DNA of 13,103 nucleotides from assembly GCA_001557035.1 (NCBI GenBank), contig LSKJ01000206.1:1-13103 (forward strand), written 5' to 3'. The translations under genes and the position numbers were made by a program. Of the stretch, positions 7,140 through 13,103 are shown in pieces (position 1 is the stretch's first letter; each line of letters starts with the position of its first letter). The notes under the pieces are model-generated. The model was not told the DNA's origin, ran no database searches, and was given only the letters and a program-made list of their open reading frames with translations. This stretch comes from Rhodospirillaceae bacterium CCH5-H10 (GTDB taxonomy: Bacteria > Pseudomonadota > Alphaproteobacteria > Reyranellales > Reyranellaceae).

Positions 7140-8639
7140 ATGGAAGCCCTCGGCCATCTGCTCCAGGGCTTCGCGGCGGCGCTGACGCCCGCTTATCTCC
7201 TCTACGCCTTCGCGGGCTGCATGCTGGGAACGTTGATCGGCGTGCTGCCCGGCCTGGGTCCGGCGGCGGGAACGGCGATCCTGATCCCGCTCACCTTCAG
7301 CCTCGACGCCACCGGCGCCATCATCATGCTGTGCGCCATCTACTACGGCGCCATGTATGGCGGCACCATCACCTCGGTGCTGATCAACGTGCCGGGCGAA
7401 GCCGCCTCGGTGGTGACCTGCATCGACGGGCACCAGATGGCGAAGCAGGGACGCGCGGGCTCGGCGCTCGGCATCGCCGCCATCGGCTCCTTCGTCGGCG
7501 GCACGCTGGCCACCGTGGCGCTGGTCGCGGTCGCCATGCCGCTGGCCTCGCTGGCCCTGAAGTTCGGGCCGGCGGAGTTCTTCGCCCTGATGGTCGCTGG
7601 CCTCTGCCTCGTCGTAGGCCTCGCCGGCAACAACATGCTGGCGGCTCTGCTCATGACCGTGATCGGTCTGCTGTTCGCCATGATCGGCGTCGATCCGGTG
7701 CGCGGCGCCCCGCGCTTCACTTTCGGCGTCGAGGAACTCTACGACGGGATCGGCTTCGTACCTGTGGTCATGGGCCTGTTCGGCGTCGCCGAACTGCTGC
7801 TGGCCGCCGAGAAACGCCAGACCCACATGGTCGAGGCCGAGCTCAAGAGCTGGATGCCGACGAGGGCCGAGTGCCGGCAGTCCGTGGGCGCCATCGGCCG
7901 CGGCACGGTCGTGGGTTTCGTGCTCGGGCTCATTCCCGGCGTCGGCGCGATCGTGCCGACTTTCATGGCCTACGTGCTGGAAAAGCGCGTCTCCAAGACT
8001 CCCGAGCGCTTCGGCAAGGGTGCGATCGAGGGCGTGGCCTCGGCCGAGACGGCCAACAACGCCTATGCCAACGCCTCGATGGTGCCGCTGCTGGCGCTCG
8101 GCATTCCCAGCTCGCCGACCATCGCCGTGCTGATGGGCGCCTTCATCGTGAACGGCATCACGCCGGGGCCCTTCCTGTTCAAGGAGCAGCCGGCGCTGGT
8201 GTGGACGGTGATCGCCAGCTTCTTCGTCGGCAACGCGCTGCTGCTGATCCTCAACCTCCCGCTGGTCGGCCTGTGGGCCAAGCTGCTGAAGATTCCGTTC
8301 AGCTACATGTGCGCGGGCGTGCTGATCTTCTGCGTGATCGGCGCCTACGGCCTGAAGCAGAGCCTGTTCGACGTCTGGGTCATGCTGGGCTTCGGCATCC
8401 TGGGCTACCTGCTGCGCAAGCTCGACTTCCCGATCGCGCCGGCGATCCTGGCCCTGATCCTGGGCCCGATGATGGAAAGATCGCTGCGAACGACGCTCGA
8501 GATCTCGGGCGGGAGCTTCGCCATCTTCCTCGACCGTCCGGTCGCGCTCGGCCTGCTCGCCGTGCCGGTGATCGTGATCGCCTTCCTGCTGTTCAAGCCG
8601 CGCTCGCTGGCGCCACTCAGGGAGAGCGACATCGAGTAA
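7140..8639 (+). CDS. tctA: Tripartite tricarboxylate transporter large permease TctA
   Basis: 499-residue polytopic inner-membrane permease, matching the family length of about 500, and the transport channel of the TTT system. Conserved signatures are LPGLGPAAGTAILIP at 36-50, a second glycine/proline loop (LIPGVGAIVP) near 264, the ETANNAYANAS segment near 304, and ALGIPSSPTIAVLMGAF near 319-335 with NGITPGP just after. The two PG-containing loops reflect the family's internal repeat. Hydrophobic helices fill the remainder. It begins four bases after tctB with only a weak ribosome-binding site (CGGGAT), so translation is probably coupled to tctB. TctC follows after 32 bases. The substrate is not predictable: TTT systems carry citrate, aromatic acids and other carboxylates. 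Confidence 0.95.
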   Translation: MEALGHLLQGFAAALTPAYLLYAFAGCMLGTLIGVLPGLGPAAGTAILIPLTFSLDATGAIIMLCAIYYGAMYGGTITSVLINVPGEAASVVTCIDGHQMAKQGRAGSALGIAAIGSFVGGTLATVALVAVAMPLASLALKFGPAEFFALMVAGLCLVVGLAGNNMLAALLMTVIGLLFAMIGVDPVRGAPRFTFGVEELYDGIGFVPVVMGLFGVAELLLAAEKRQTHMVEAELKSWMPTRAECRQSVGAIGRGTVVGFVLGLIPGVGAIVPTFMAYVLEKRVSKTPERFGKGAIEGVASAETANNAYANASMVPLLALGIPSSPTIAVLMGAFIVNGITPGPFLFKEQPALVWTVIASFFVGNALLLILNLPLVGLWAKLLKIPFSYMCAGVLIFCVIGAYGLKQSLFDVWVMLGFGILGYLLRKLDFPIAPAILALILGPMMERSLRTTLEISGGSFAIFLDRPVALGLLAVPVIVIAFLLFKPRSLAPLRESDIE

Positions 8640-8671
8640 CGCGTACCCGTCGTCAACAAAGGGAGGATAAA

Positions 8672-9640
8672 ATGATCATACGTCGCCGCACCCTGCTCGC
8701 CGCCACGGCCGCCGCGGCCGTCGCCAGCCCCGCCCTCGCGCAGAACTATCCGCGCCGCGCGGTTCAGTTGGTCGTCGCCTTTCCCCCGGGCGGCAGCACC
8801 GATGTCGGCGCCCGCATCCTCGCGGCCGCCGCCGAAAAGGACCTCGGCCAGACGATCACCGTCGTCAACAAGGCCGGCGCCGGCGGCCAGATCGGCTTCA
8901 CGGAAGTCGCCCGCGCCCGTCCCGACGGCTACACGCTGGGCTTCCTCAACCTGCCGGCGGTCAACACCATCATCCTCGATCCCGAGCGCAAGGCCGCGTT
9001 CAACGTCGACAGCTTCATTCCGGTCATCAACCAGGTGCTCGATCCCGGCCTGATCTGGGTGAAGGGCGACAGCCCCTACAAGACGCTGGCCGACCTGACG
9101 GAGGCGGCGCGCAAGGCACCCGGCAAGATCAGCGCCTGCACCACCGGCATCCTGAGCGACGACCATCTTGCCATCCTGATGGTCCAGGAGGCCGCCAAGT
9201 GCGAGTTCCGCATCGTCCATTTCGATGGCGGCGCACAGCAGATCACCGGCGTGCTCGGCGGCCATGTCGACTGCGCCTTCGACAATGTGGGCGGCGTCTT
9301 CAAGCGCGTGCAGTCGGGCGAGGTGCGCGGCCTCGCCGTCACCGACGTCGAGCGCTCCAAGTTCCTGCCGAACGTGCCCTGTACCAAGGAGCTGGGCATG
9401 CCCACGGTGATCTCCTCCTCGACACGCGGCGTGGGTGCGCCCAAGGGCACGCCGGCCGACGTCGTGAAGGTGATCGAGACCGCCTTCCTGAAGGCGATCA
9501 AGTCACCGGAGATGCTGCAGAAGATGGACGCAGTCGGCCTCGCGCTGAAGCCGATGGTCGGCGCGGAGTACGCGAAGTACTACGCCGACACGCAGGCGCA
9601 GGCGAAGAAATATACAGAATGGGCGCTTAAGCAGCGCTAG
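8672..9640 (+). CDS. tctC: Tripartite tricarboxylate transporter substrate-binding protein TctC (Bug family)
   Basis: 322-residue periplasmic solute receptor for the TctAB permease. The N-terminus has an arginine cluster (RRRTLL at 4-9), an alanine-rich hydrophobic stretch and a likely cleavage site after ALA (21-23), giving a mature protein starting at Q24; the arginines suggest Tat export. Bug-family motifs are VAFPPGGSTD at 35-44, NKAGAGGQIG at 66-75, DGYTLG at 85-90, and GAPKGTP near 256. The start at 8672 is supported by GGGAGGA (8661-8667). Four cysteines lie in the mature domain (about residues 156, 177, 201 and 237), which could form disulfides in the periplasm. Gene order here is B-A-C, whereas the classic Salmonella operon is C-B-A. 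The ligand is unknown, though being co-encoded with its permease suggests a dedicated system. Confidence 0.94.
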   Translation: MIIRRRTLLAATAAAAVASPALAQNYPRRAVQLVVAFPPGGSTDVGARILAAAAEKDLGQTITVVNKAGAGGQIGFTEVARARPDGYTLGFLNLPAVNTIILDPERKAAFNVDSFIPVINQVLDPGLIWVKGDSPYKTLADLTEAARKAPGKISACTTGILSDDHLAILMVQEAAKCEFRIVHFDGGAQQITGVLGGHVDCAFDNVGGVFKRVQSGEVRGLAVTDVERSKFLPNVPCTKELGMPTVISSSTRGVGAPKGTPADVVKVIETAFLKAIKSPEMLQKMDAVGLALKPMVGAEYAKYYADTQAQAKKYTEWALKQR

Positions 9641-9696
9641 GGCTTTCGAAGAAAGCCCTGGTGGGCGGCAGCGCCTTCTGAGGCGCGAAAGCCCAC
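9639..9696. repeat. Tandem inverted repeats with alternative pairings after tctC
   Basis: Starting within the tctC stop codon, AGGGCTTTC (9639-9647) pairs perfectly with GAAAGCCCT (9651-9659) across a GAA triloop. A second structure follows: GTGGGC (9661-9666) with GCCCAC (9691-9696), enclosing GCGCC (9671-9675) with GGCGC (9682-9686). GAAAGCCC occurs twice (9651-9658 and 9687-9694), so the first arm could instead pair with the distal copy over 9 bp (9640-9648 with 9686-9694). No T-run follows either hairpin, so this is not a canonical intrinsic terminator; it may still stabilise or end mRNAs from either side. Confidence 0.75.
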
Positions 9697-9701
9697 ACCG
9701 A

Positions 9702-9739
9702 GCAGAATAGATAAGGATCAGGATTCTTATCTATTCTGC
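9702..9739. repeat. A+T-rich palindrome with a 14-bp perfect stem between convergent genes
   Basis: GCAGAATAGATAAG (9702-9715) is exactly complementary to CTTATCTATTCTGC (9726-9739). In RNA the stem extends inward by a G-U, an A-U and a U-A pair, leaving the tetraloop CAGG. The arms are far more A+T-rich than the surrounding sequence. There is no T-run on either side. It lies 17 bp from the stop of the acyl-CoA dehydrogenase gene and 61 bp after tctC. It could be a bidirectional transcript-end structure or one copy of a dispersed palindromic repeat family; copies elsewhere in the genome cannot be seen from here. Confidence 0.85.
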
Positions 9740-9756
9740 ACCACCAAGCCAACGCG

Positions 9757-10980
9757 CTAGGAGCGCGTCAGCTTGTTGAACGGCACGTCCTTGTCGACAC
9801 GAATGTCGGCCGGAAGTCCCAGCACGCGCTCCGCCACGATGTTGCGCAGGATCTCGTCGGTGCCGCCGGCGATGCGGAAACCCGCGCCGCCGATCCATTG
9901 CGCCTGGAAGCCGGCCGCGAAGGGCACGTCCTCCTTCATGATGCCGGCATGGCCCATCAGCTCCATGGCGAAGGCGCCCATGTCCTGCATCTTGGGGGCC
10001 GCCACGATCTTGATGATCGAGGATTCCGGGCCCGGCGTCTGGCCCTTCGAGAGCGCCGTCAGCGTGCGGTATCGCGTGAGCTTCAGCCCCTGCTGCTGGA
10101 CGTACCAGTCGGCGATCTTCGAGCGGACCTGCTGGTTGCGGATCGCCGCGCCGTCTTCCAGCTCGGTCTCGCGCGCAAGTTCCATCAGCTCGTCGATGTC
10201 GAGGCCGCCCGAGGGCAGGCCGACGGCGAGGCGCTCGTTCATCAGCGTGGTCAGCGCGGCCTTCCAGCCCTCGCCCACCTTGCCCAGCCGCTGGCTGTCG
10301 GGGATGCGCACGTTGGTGAAGAACACCTCGTTGAAGTTCGCGCCGCCCGACATCTGCTTGATCGGACGGACCTCGACGCCGGGGCTCTTCATGTCGAGGA
10401 AGAACATGGTGAGGCCCGCGTGCTTCGGCACATTCGGATCGGTGCGCGTGATCACGATGCCGAAGTCGCAATAGTGCGCGCCGGACGTCCAGACCTTCTG
10501 GCCGTTGATGATCCAGTCGTCGCCGTCGCGCTCGGCCTTGGTGCGGATGCCCGCCACGTCGGAACCGGCGGCCGGCTCGGAGAAGAGCTGGCACCAGACT
10601 TCCTTTCCGTGCAGCGCCGGCTTCACGTAGCGCTGCAATTGCTCGGGCTTGGCATAGGCCATCATGGTCGGGATGCACATGCCCAGCCCGATGTCGAAGA
10701 AGCCCAGCGGCACCAGGTAGTTCGACTCTTCCTGCTGGTAGATCACCTGCAGGATCGGCGAGGCGCCGCGGCCGCCGAATTCCTTGGGCCAGGTCAGGCG
10801 GGCGTAGCCGGCCGTGGCCTTCTTGTCCTGCCATTCCTTGGCCTTCTGCAACAACTCGGGATCGTCGTTACGGGCGCGGAAGCTCTGCTTGTCGTCGCTC
10901 TTGCGCGTGGCGTTGGCGTCGAGCCAGGTGCGCACTTCCTTGCGGAAGGCGGCTTCTTCGGGGGTATCGTTGAAATCCAT
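9757..10980 (-). CDS. Acyl-CoA dehydrogenase with an LCAD/IVD-type catalytic glutamate
   Basis: 407-residue flavoenzyme that introduces an alpha,beta double bond into an acyl-CoA, passing electrons to ETF. FAD/substrate motifs are intact: QLFSEPAAGSDVAGIRTKAE at 131-150 and WIINGQKVWTSGAHY at 156-170. The MCAD-type base (the E of IYEGT) is replaced by glycine in IAGGTDEILRN at 370-380. Instead E249 in LMNERLAVG aligns with the position used as base by LCAD and isovaleryl-CoA dehydrogenase (T255 in MCAD), so the enzyme is probably active. The start at 10980 has the Shine-Dalgarno GGAGGG, which overlaps the upstream gene's TAG stop (TAGGAGGG), implying translational coupling. It is the second gene of a two-ACAD operon, 9 bases after its partner. 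The likely form is a heteromer with that partner, as in the ChsE1-ChsE2 type. The substrate is unknown. Confidence 0.93.
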   Translation of the reverse strand: MDFNDTPEEAAFRKEVRTWLDANATRKSDDKQSFRARNDDPELLQKAKEWQDKKATAGYARLTWPKEFGGRGASPILQVIYQQEESNYLVPLGFFDIGLGMCIPTMMAYAKPEQLQRYVKPALHGKEVWCQLFSEPAAGSDVAGIRTKAERDGDDWIINGQKVWTSGAHYCDFGIVITRTDPNVPKHAGLTMFFLDMKSPGVEVRPIKQMSGGANFNEVFFTNVRIPDSQRLGKVGEGWKAALTTLMNERLAVGLPSGGLDIDELMELARETELEDGAAIRNQQVRSKIADWYVQQQGLKLTRYRTLTALSKGQTPGPESSIIKIVAAPKMQDMGAFAMELMGHAGIMKEDVPFAAGFQAQWIGGAGFRIAGGTDEILRNIVAERVLGLPADIRVDKDVPFNKLTRS

Positions 10981-10989
10981 CGTTCCCTC

Positions 10990-12114
10990 CTAGGCCGCGT
11001 TCTTCTGTTCGAGACGGGTCACCAGCTTGTCCTTCCAGGCCATCGGGCCGCCGAGCGACAGCGCCATCAGGCGCGAGCGCCGGTAATGGAACTGCGTGTC
11101 GGCCTCCCAGGTGAAGCCGATGCCGCCGTGGGTCTGGATGTTCTCCTTGGCGGCGAAATCGTAGGCGTCGGTCGCCGCGATGCGCGCCGCCGCGGCGGCC
11201 AGCGGCAGGTCGGCGCCGCCCTCGGTCAGCATCATCGCGCCGTAGTAGGCGTTGGAGCGCGCCAGCTCGAGCTTTACGTAGCAGTCGGCCAGCTTGTGCT
11301 TGATCGCCTGGTAGGAGCCGATGGCGCGACCGAAGGCGTTGCGCTGCAGCGCATAGTCGCGCGCCATCCACATCGCCGATTCGGCGCCGCCCACCTGGGC
11401 GAAGGCGAAGTAGACCGCCGCGGCATCGTAGAGCCGTTCCAGCAGGCTCCAGCCCTCACCCTCGGCGCCCAGCAACTCGGCCGAGGCATCGGTGAAGGTG
11501 AGTTCGGCGTGCTTGCGCGCCGGATCGATCGTCTCGATGCGCTTCTTCGCGACGGCCTTCTGCGTGAGATCCACGATGACCAGCGACACCGCACGATCGC
11601 CCGAGCCGCCCGTGTTGGCGAGCGCGATCGCAAAGGTCGCGGCCTCGCCGTCTGTCACCGGCAGCTTCTTGCCGTTGAGACGACCGCCGCCGAACATCGT
11701 GCGGATGTTGCGCGGCTTCGGCGGCTGCGCGCCTTCGGCGATGGCCAAAGTGCCGATCGCCTTGCCCGATGCGAGGTCGGGCAGCCATTTCTTCTTCTGC
11801 GCGTCCAAGCCCGCGAGCTTCAGCGCTTCGGTGGCCAGCACGACCGAGGTGTCGAACGGCACCGGCGCGGCGGCGCGGCCGATCTCCTCGGCCACGACGC
11901 AGACCTCGAGCGGCGACAGGCCCATGCCGCCATAGCTCTCGGGGATGCCCAGGGCCGGCACGCCGAGATCGACGAGGCCTTTCCAGACATCTTCCGCATG
12001 GGTTTCGTTGCCGTCGAGCACGCGCCGCACCACTTTGGTGGGGCACTTGTCGGCGAGGAATTTGCGAACCTGCTCCTTGAGCAGCTTCTGGTCGTCGGAG
12101 AAATCGAAGTTCAT
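10990..12114 (-). CDS. Acyl-CoA dehydrogenase-like partner subunit lacking canonical catalytic motifs
   Basis: 374-residue member of the acyl-CoA dehydrogenase superfamily: the helical N-terminal domain (MNFDFSDDQKLLKEQVRKFL), YGGMGLSPLEVCVVAEEIGR at 61-80, and a C-terminal RNAFGRAIGSYQAIKHKLAD at 258-277 with THGGIGFTWE at 328-337. The usual EPxAGSD FAD-binding motif is absent; AIAEGAQPPKPRN stands in its place (124-136). Neither possible base is found: THGGIGF replaces IYEGT, and the LCAD position (ten residues after the W of EGEGW) is alanine. This matches the non-catalytic partner subunits of heterotetrameric ACADs such as mycobacterial FadE28/ChsE1, where the arginine-rich FGR segment contributes to a shared FAD site. 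The start at 12114 fits the family N-terminus; the longer frame to 12348 is antisense to the next gene. The ribosome-binding site is weak (AGGG). It is first in the operon, and the stop overlaps the next gene's Shine-Dalgarno. Confidence 0.9.
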   Translation of the reverse strand: MNFDFSDDQKLLKEQVRKFLADKCPTKVVRRVLDGNETHAEDVWKGLVDLGVPALGIPESYGGMGLSPLEVCVVAEEIGRAAAPVPFDTSVVLATEALKLAGLDAQKKKWLPDLASGKAIGTLAIAEGAQPPKPRNIRTMFGGGRLNGKKLPVTDGEAATFAIALANTGGSGDRAVSLVIVDLTQKAVAKKRIETIDPARKHAELTFTDASAELLGAEGEGWSLLERLYDAAAVYFAFAQVGGAESAMWMARDYALQRNAFGRAIGSYQAIKHKLADCYVKLELARSNAYYGAMMLTEGGADLPLAAAAARIAATDAYDFAAKENIQTHGGIGFTWEADTQFHYRRSRLMALSLGGPMAWKDKLVTRLEQKNAA

Positions 12115-12189
12115 GATGCCCGACCCTAGCAAGCCTGCTCCCCTCGGGGAACGGCTCTGGGTTCCGACAGGCGGGTTGTGAAGTGCATT
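12115..12189. promoter_or_regulatory. Divergent intergenic region with two short inverted repeats
   Basis: This 75-bp gap separates the ACAD operon (-) from the DOPA-dioxygenase-like gene (+) and must hold one or both promoters. It contains TCCCC-TC-GGGGA (12139-12150) and GGAAC-8-GTTCC (12148-12152 with 12161-12165). Either could be an operator for a local regulator, but five-base arms are common by chance in G+C-rich DNA. I see no convincing -35/-10 pair on either strand. Confidence 0.3.
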
Positions 12190-12546
12190 ATGGTGAACGT
12201 CATGGACACTGACCCAATCAAGGACTGGCACGCGCACGTCTATTTCGACGCCGCCTCGCGAGATGCGGCGTGGGCGTTGCGCGAGCGTATCGAGAAGACC
12301 TTCCCCATCGAGATGGGCCGCTTCCACGAGAAGCCGGTCGGACCGCATCCGCGCTTCAGCTACCAGGTCGCCCTGAAGAACGAACAGTTCCTCCCGGTCA
12401 TGTCATGGCTGACCCTGAACCGCGGCGAACTTACGGTGTTCATTCATCCCAACACCGGGCACGATCTGGAAGATCATCGCGACCGCGCGATCTGGATGGG
12501 CCAGCAGGTGCCGCTGGTCCTCGACATTTTCACGAAGAAGGATTGA
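12190..12546 (+). CDS. DOPA 4,5-dioxygenase family protein
   Basis: 118-residue protein of the DOPA 4,5-dioxygenase family, small metal-dependent proteins related to fungal enzymes that cleave the catechol ring of DOPA; the natural substrate of bacterial members is mostly undetermined. The typical blocks are present: WHAHVYFD at 13-20, RFHEKPVGPHP at 44-54, SYQVAL at 57-62, and RGELTVFIHPNTGHDLEDH at 78-96, then IWMGQQVPLVLD. The many conserved histidines (H14, H16, H46, H53, H86, H91, H95) are plausible metal ligands. The start is uncertain: GTG at 12178, ATG at 12190 and ATG at 12202 are all in frame; AGGCGG (12169-12174) lies 15 bases before the ATG at 12190, while GGTGA lies four bases before 12202. 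It diverges from the ACAD operon and sits four bases before the CinA-like gene, so the two are probably co-transcribed. Confidence 0.87.
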   Translation: MVNVMDTDPIKDWHAHVYFDAASRDAAWALRERIEKTFPIEMGRFHEKPVGPHPRFSYQVALKNEQFLPVMSWLTLNRGELTVFIHPNTGHDLEDHRDRAIWMGQQVPLVLDIFTKKD

Positions 12547-12550
12547 CCCC

Positions 12551-13033
12551 ATGGACTCCCTGCTCCCGCTCGCCCAGCGCGTCGGCGAAAAACTGAAGGC
12601 CCGCAAGGAAACCGTCGGCATCTCCGAATCGTCGGCTGGAGGGCTCGTCTCCGCCGCGCTGCTCGCCGTGCCCGGTGCCTCGGCCTATTTCATGGGCGGC
12701 GCCGTGGTCTATACGCGACCGGCCGGCGATGCCTTCCTCGCCGTGCCGCGCGAGAAGCGCGCCGGCGTGCGCTCTTCCTCCGAGCCGTGGGCCTTGCTGG
12801 CCGCCGAGCATGTGCGCGGGCGCCTCAAGACGACATGGGGCCTCGCCGAGACCGGCGCATCCGGCCCGACCGGCAATTCCTACGGCGATCCGGCCGGCCA
12901 TACCTGCGTCGCCGTCGTCGGCCCCAACGGCAGCATCGCGCGCACCCTGCGCACCGGCTCCGACGACCGCGTCGCCAACATGCGCGCCTTCGCCGCCGAA
13001 GCGCTCAAACTGTTGGACGAGCAGCTTTCCTGA
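12551..13033 (+). CDS. CinA C-terminal domain protein (PncC-like nicotinamide-nucleotide amidohydrolase family)
   Basis: 160 residues, the length of a stand-alone CinA C-terminal domain; the N-terminal molybdopterin-binding-like domain of full CinA is absent. Characterised PncC proteins deamidate nicotinamide mononucleotide to nicotinate mononucleotide in pyridine nucleotide salvage. Fold blocks match: VPGASAYFMGGAVVYT at 40-55, ETGASGPTGNSYGDPAGHTC at 100-119, and the terminal helix. Two signature motifs are altered: the usual AESCTGG is SESSAGG (25-31), keeping the presumed catalytic Ser27 but changing Cys and Thr, and TGIAGP is TGASGP (101-106). Activity as a true NMN amidase is therefore uncertain and it may be a divergent subfamily. 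The start at 12551 is supported by AGAAGGA (12536-12542) eight bases upstream, inside the end of the preceding gene. Four bases separate it from that gene. Confidence 0.87.
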   Translation: MDSLLPLAQRVGEKLKARKETVGISESSAGGLVSAALLAVPGASAYFMGGAVVYTRPAGDAFLAVPREKRAGVRSSSEPWALLAAEHVRGRLKTTWGLAETGASGPTGNSYGDPAGHTCVAVVGPNGSIARTLRTGSDDRVANMRAFAAEALKLLDEQLS

Positions 13034-13035
13034 GA

Positions 13036-13103
13036 TCAGCCGATCGGGCGCTTGAGCGCGGCGATCGCAAGCAACACCCAGCCCGCGATGAAGGCGAGAC
13101 CGC
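13036..13103 (-). CDS. C-terminal end of a membrane protein (possibly DUF423), truncated by the window edge
   Basis: Reading the minus strand from the window end gives an open frame of 21 codons plus a partial one, ending in a TGA (complement of 13036-13038): GLAFIAGWVLLAIAALKRPI then G and stop. It is a single hydrophobic helix followed by a short basic tail, resembling the last helix of DUF423/YgdD-type small inner-membrane proteins, where a GGLAF.AGW.LLA pattern is usual. It converges on the CinA-like gene, leaving two bases between the two stops. The coding call rests on that pattern and on its position; the family name is tentative. Confidence 0.5.
   Translation of the reverse strand, partial: GLAFIAGWVLLAIAALKRPIG

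Noticed and set aside
7331..8671. Long upstream extension of the tctC frame through tctA
   Set aside because: The extension is out of frame with TctA and has no domain. A Shine-Dalgarno (8661-8667) and an export signal place the tctC start at 8672.
9639..9740. Reading the palindrome cluster as a pair of intrinsic terminators
   Set aside because: The stems are strong, but no T-run follows any of them on either strand, so I list them as repeats or 3'-end structures instead.
9898..12129. 743-residue open frame on the + strand opposite both acyl-CoA dehydrogenases
   Set aside because: It spans two real genes and their junction on the other strand, has no family motif, and shows the low-complexity Arg/Ala/Gly/His character of a shadow frame.
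1..13103. Defence, mobile-element or CRISPR system
   Set aside because: I found no array of direct repeats, no transposase, integrase, nuclease or toxin-antitoxin motifs, and no terminal inverted repeats bounding a gene. The gene content is metabolic and transport.

Overview
The window is GC-rich and densely coding, and most third codon positions are G or C. Its content (tripartite tricarboxylate transporter with a Tat-like TctC, single-chain acyl-CoA carboxylase, paired acyl-CoA dehydrogenases, large family 5 solute-binding protein) fits a soil or water alphaproteobacterium with a broad catabolic repertoire. No rRNA or other marker gene fixes the genus. It reads as an ordinary chromosomal metabolic region: I see no integrase, transposase, CRISPR array, tRNA or phage gene.

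Layout. (1) 1-1828 (+): most of an ABC-transporter solute-binding protein whose signal-peptide end lies left of the window; it ends at a strong intrinsic terminator (1833-1862). (2) 1898-5263 (-): a 1121-residue single-chain acyl-CoA carboxylase (biotin carboxylase, biotin carrier, carboxyltransferase). A small flavodoxin-like gene (5289-5747, +) diverges from it across only 25 bp. (3) 5763-6566 (-): a short-chain dehydrogenase/reductase, diverging from a three-gene tctB-tctA-tctC transporter operon (6662-9640, +). (4) 9639-9740: a cluster of strong inverted repeats between convergent genes, including an A+T-rich palindrome with a 14-bp perfect stem. (5) 9757-12114 (-): a two-gene acyl-CoA dehydrogenase operon in which one subunit keeps an LCAD-type catalytic glutamate and the other lacks the recognisable catalytic and FAD motifs. 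(6) 12190-13033 (+): a DOPA 4,5-dioxygenase-like protein and a CinA C-terminal-domain protein. (7) 13036-13103 (-): the last 21 codons of a membrane protein.

Possible joint role (inference). The SDR, the carboxylate transporter, the ACAD pair and the acyl-CoA carboxylase could together take up an organic acid and process it as a CoA thioester by dehydrogenation, hydroxyacyl oxidation and carboxylation. No acyl-CoA ligase, hydratase or thiolase is present here, so the substrate cannot be named and the genes may only be neighbours. The points most worth a second look are the asymmetric ACAD pair, the palindrome cluster after tctC, a possible Shine-Dalgarno-masking hairpin before tctB, and the very tight divergent start of the carboxylase and flavodoxin genes.
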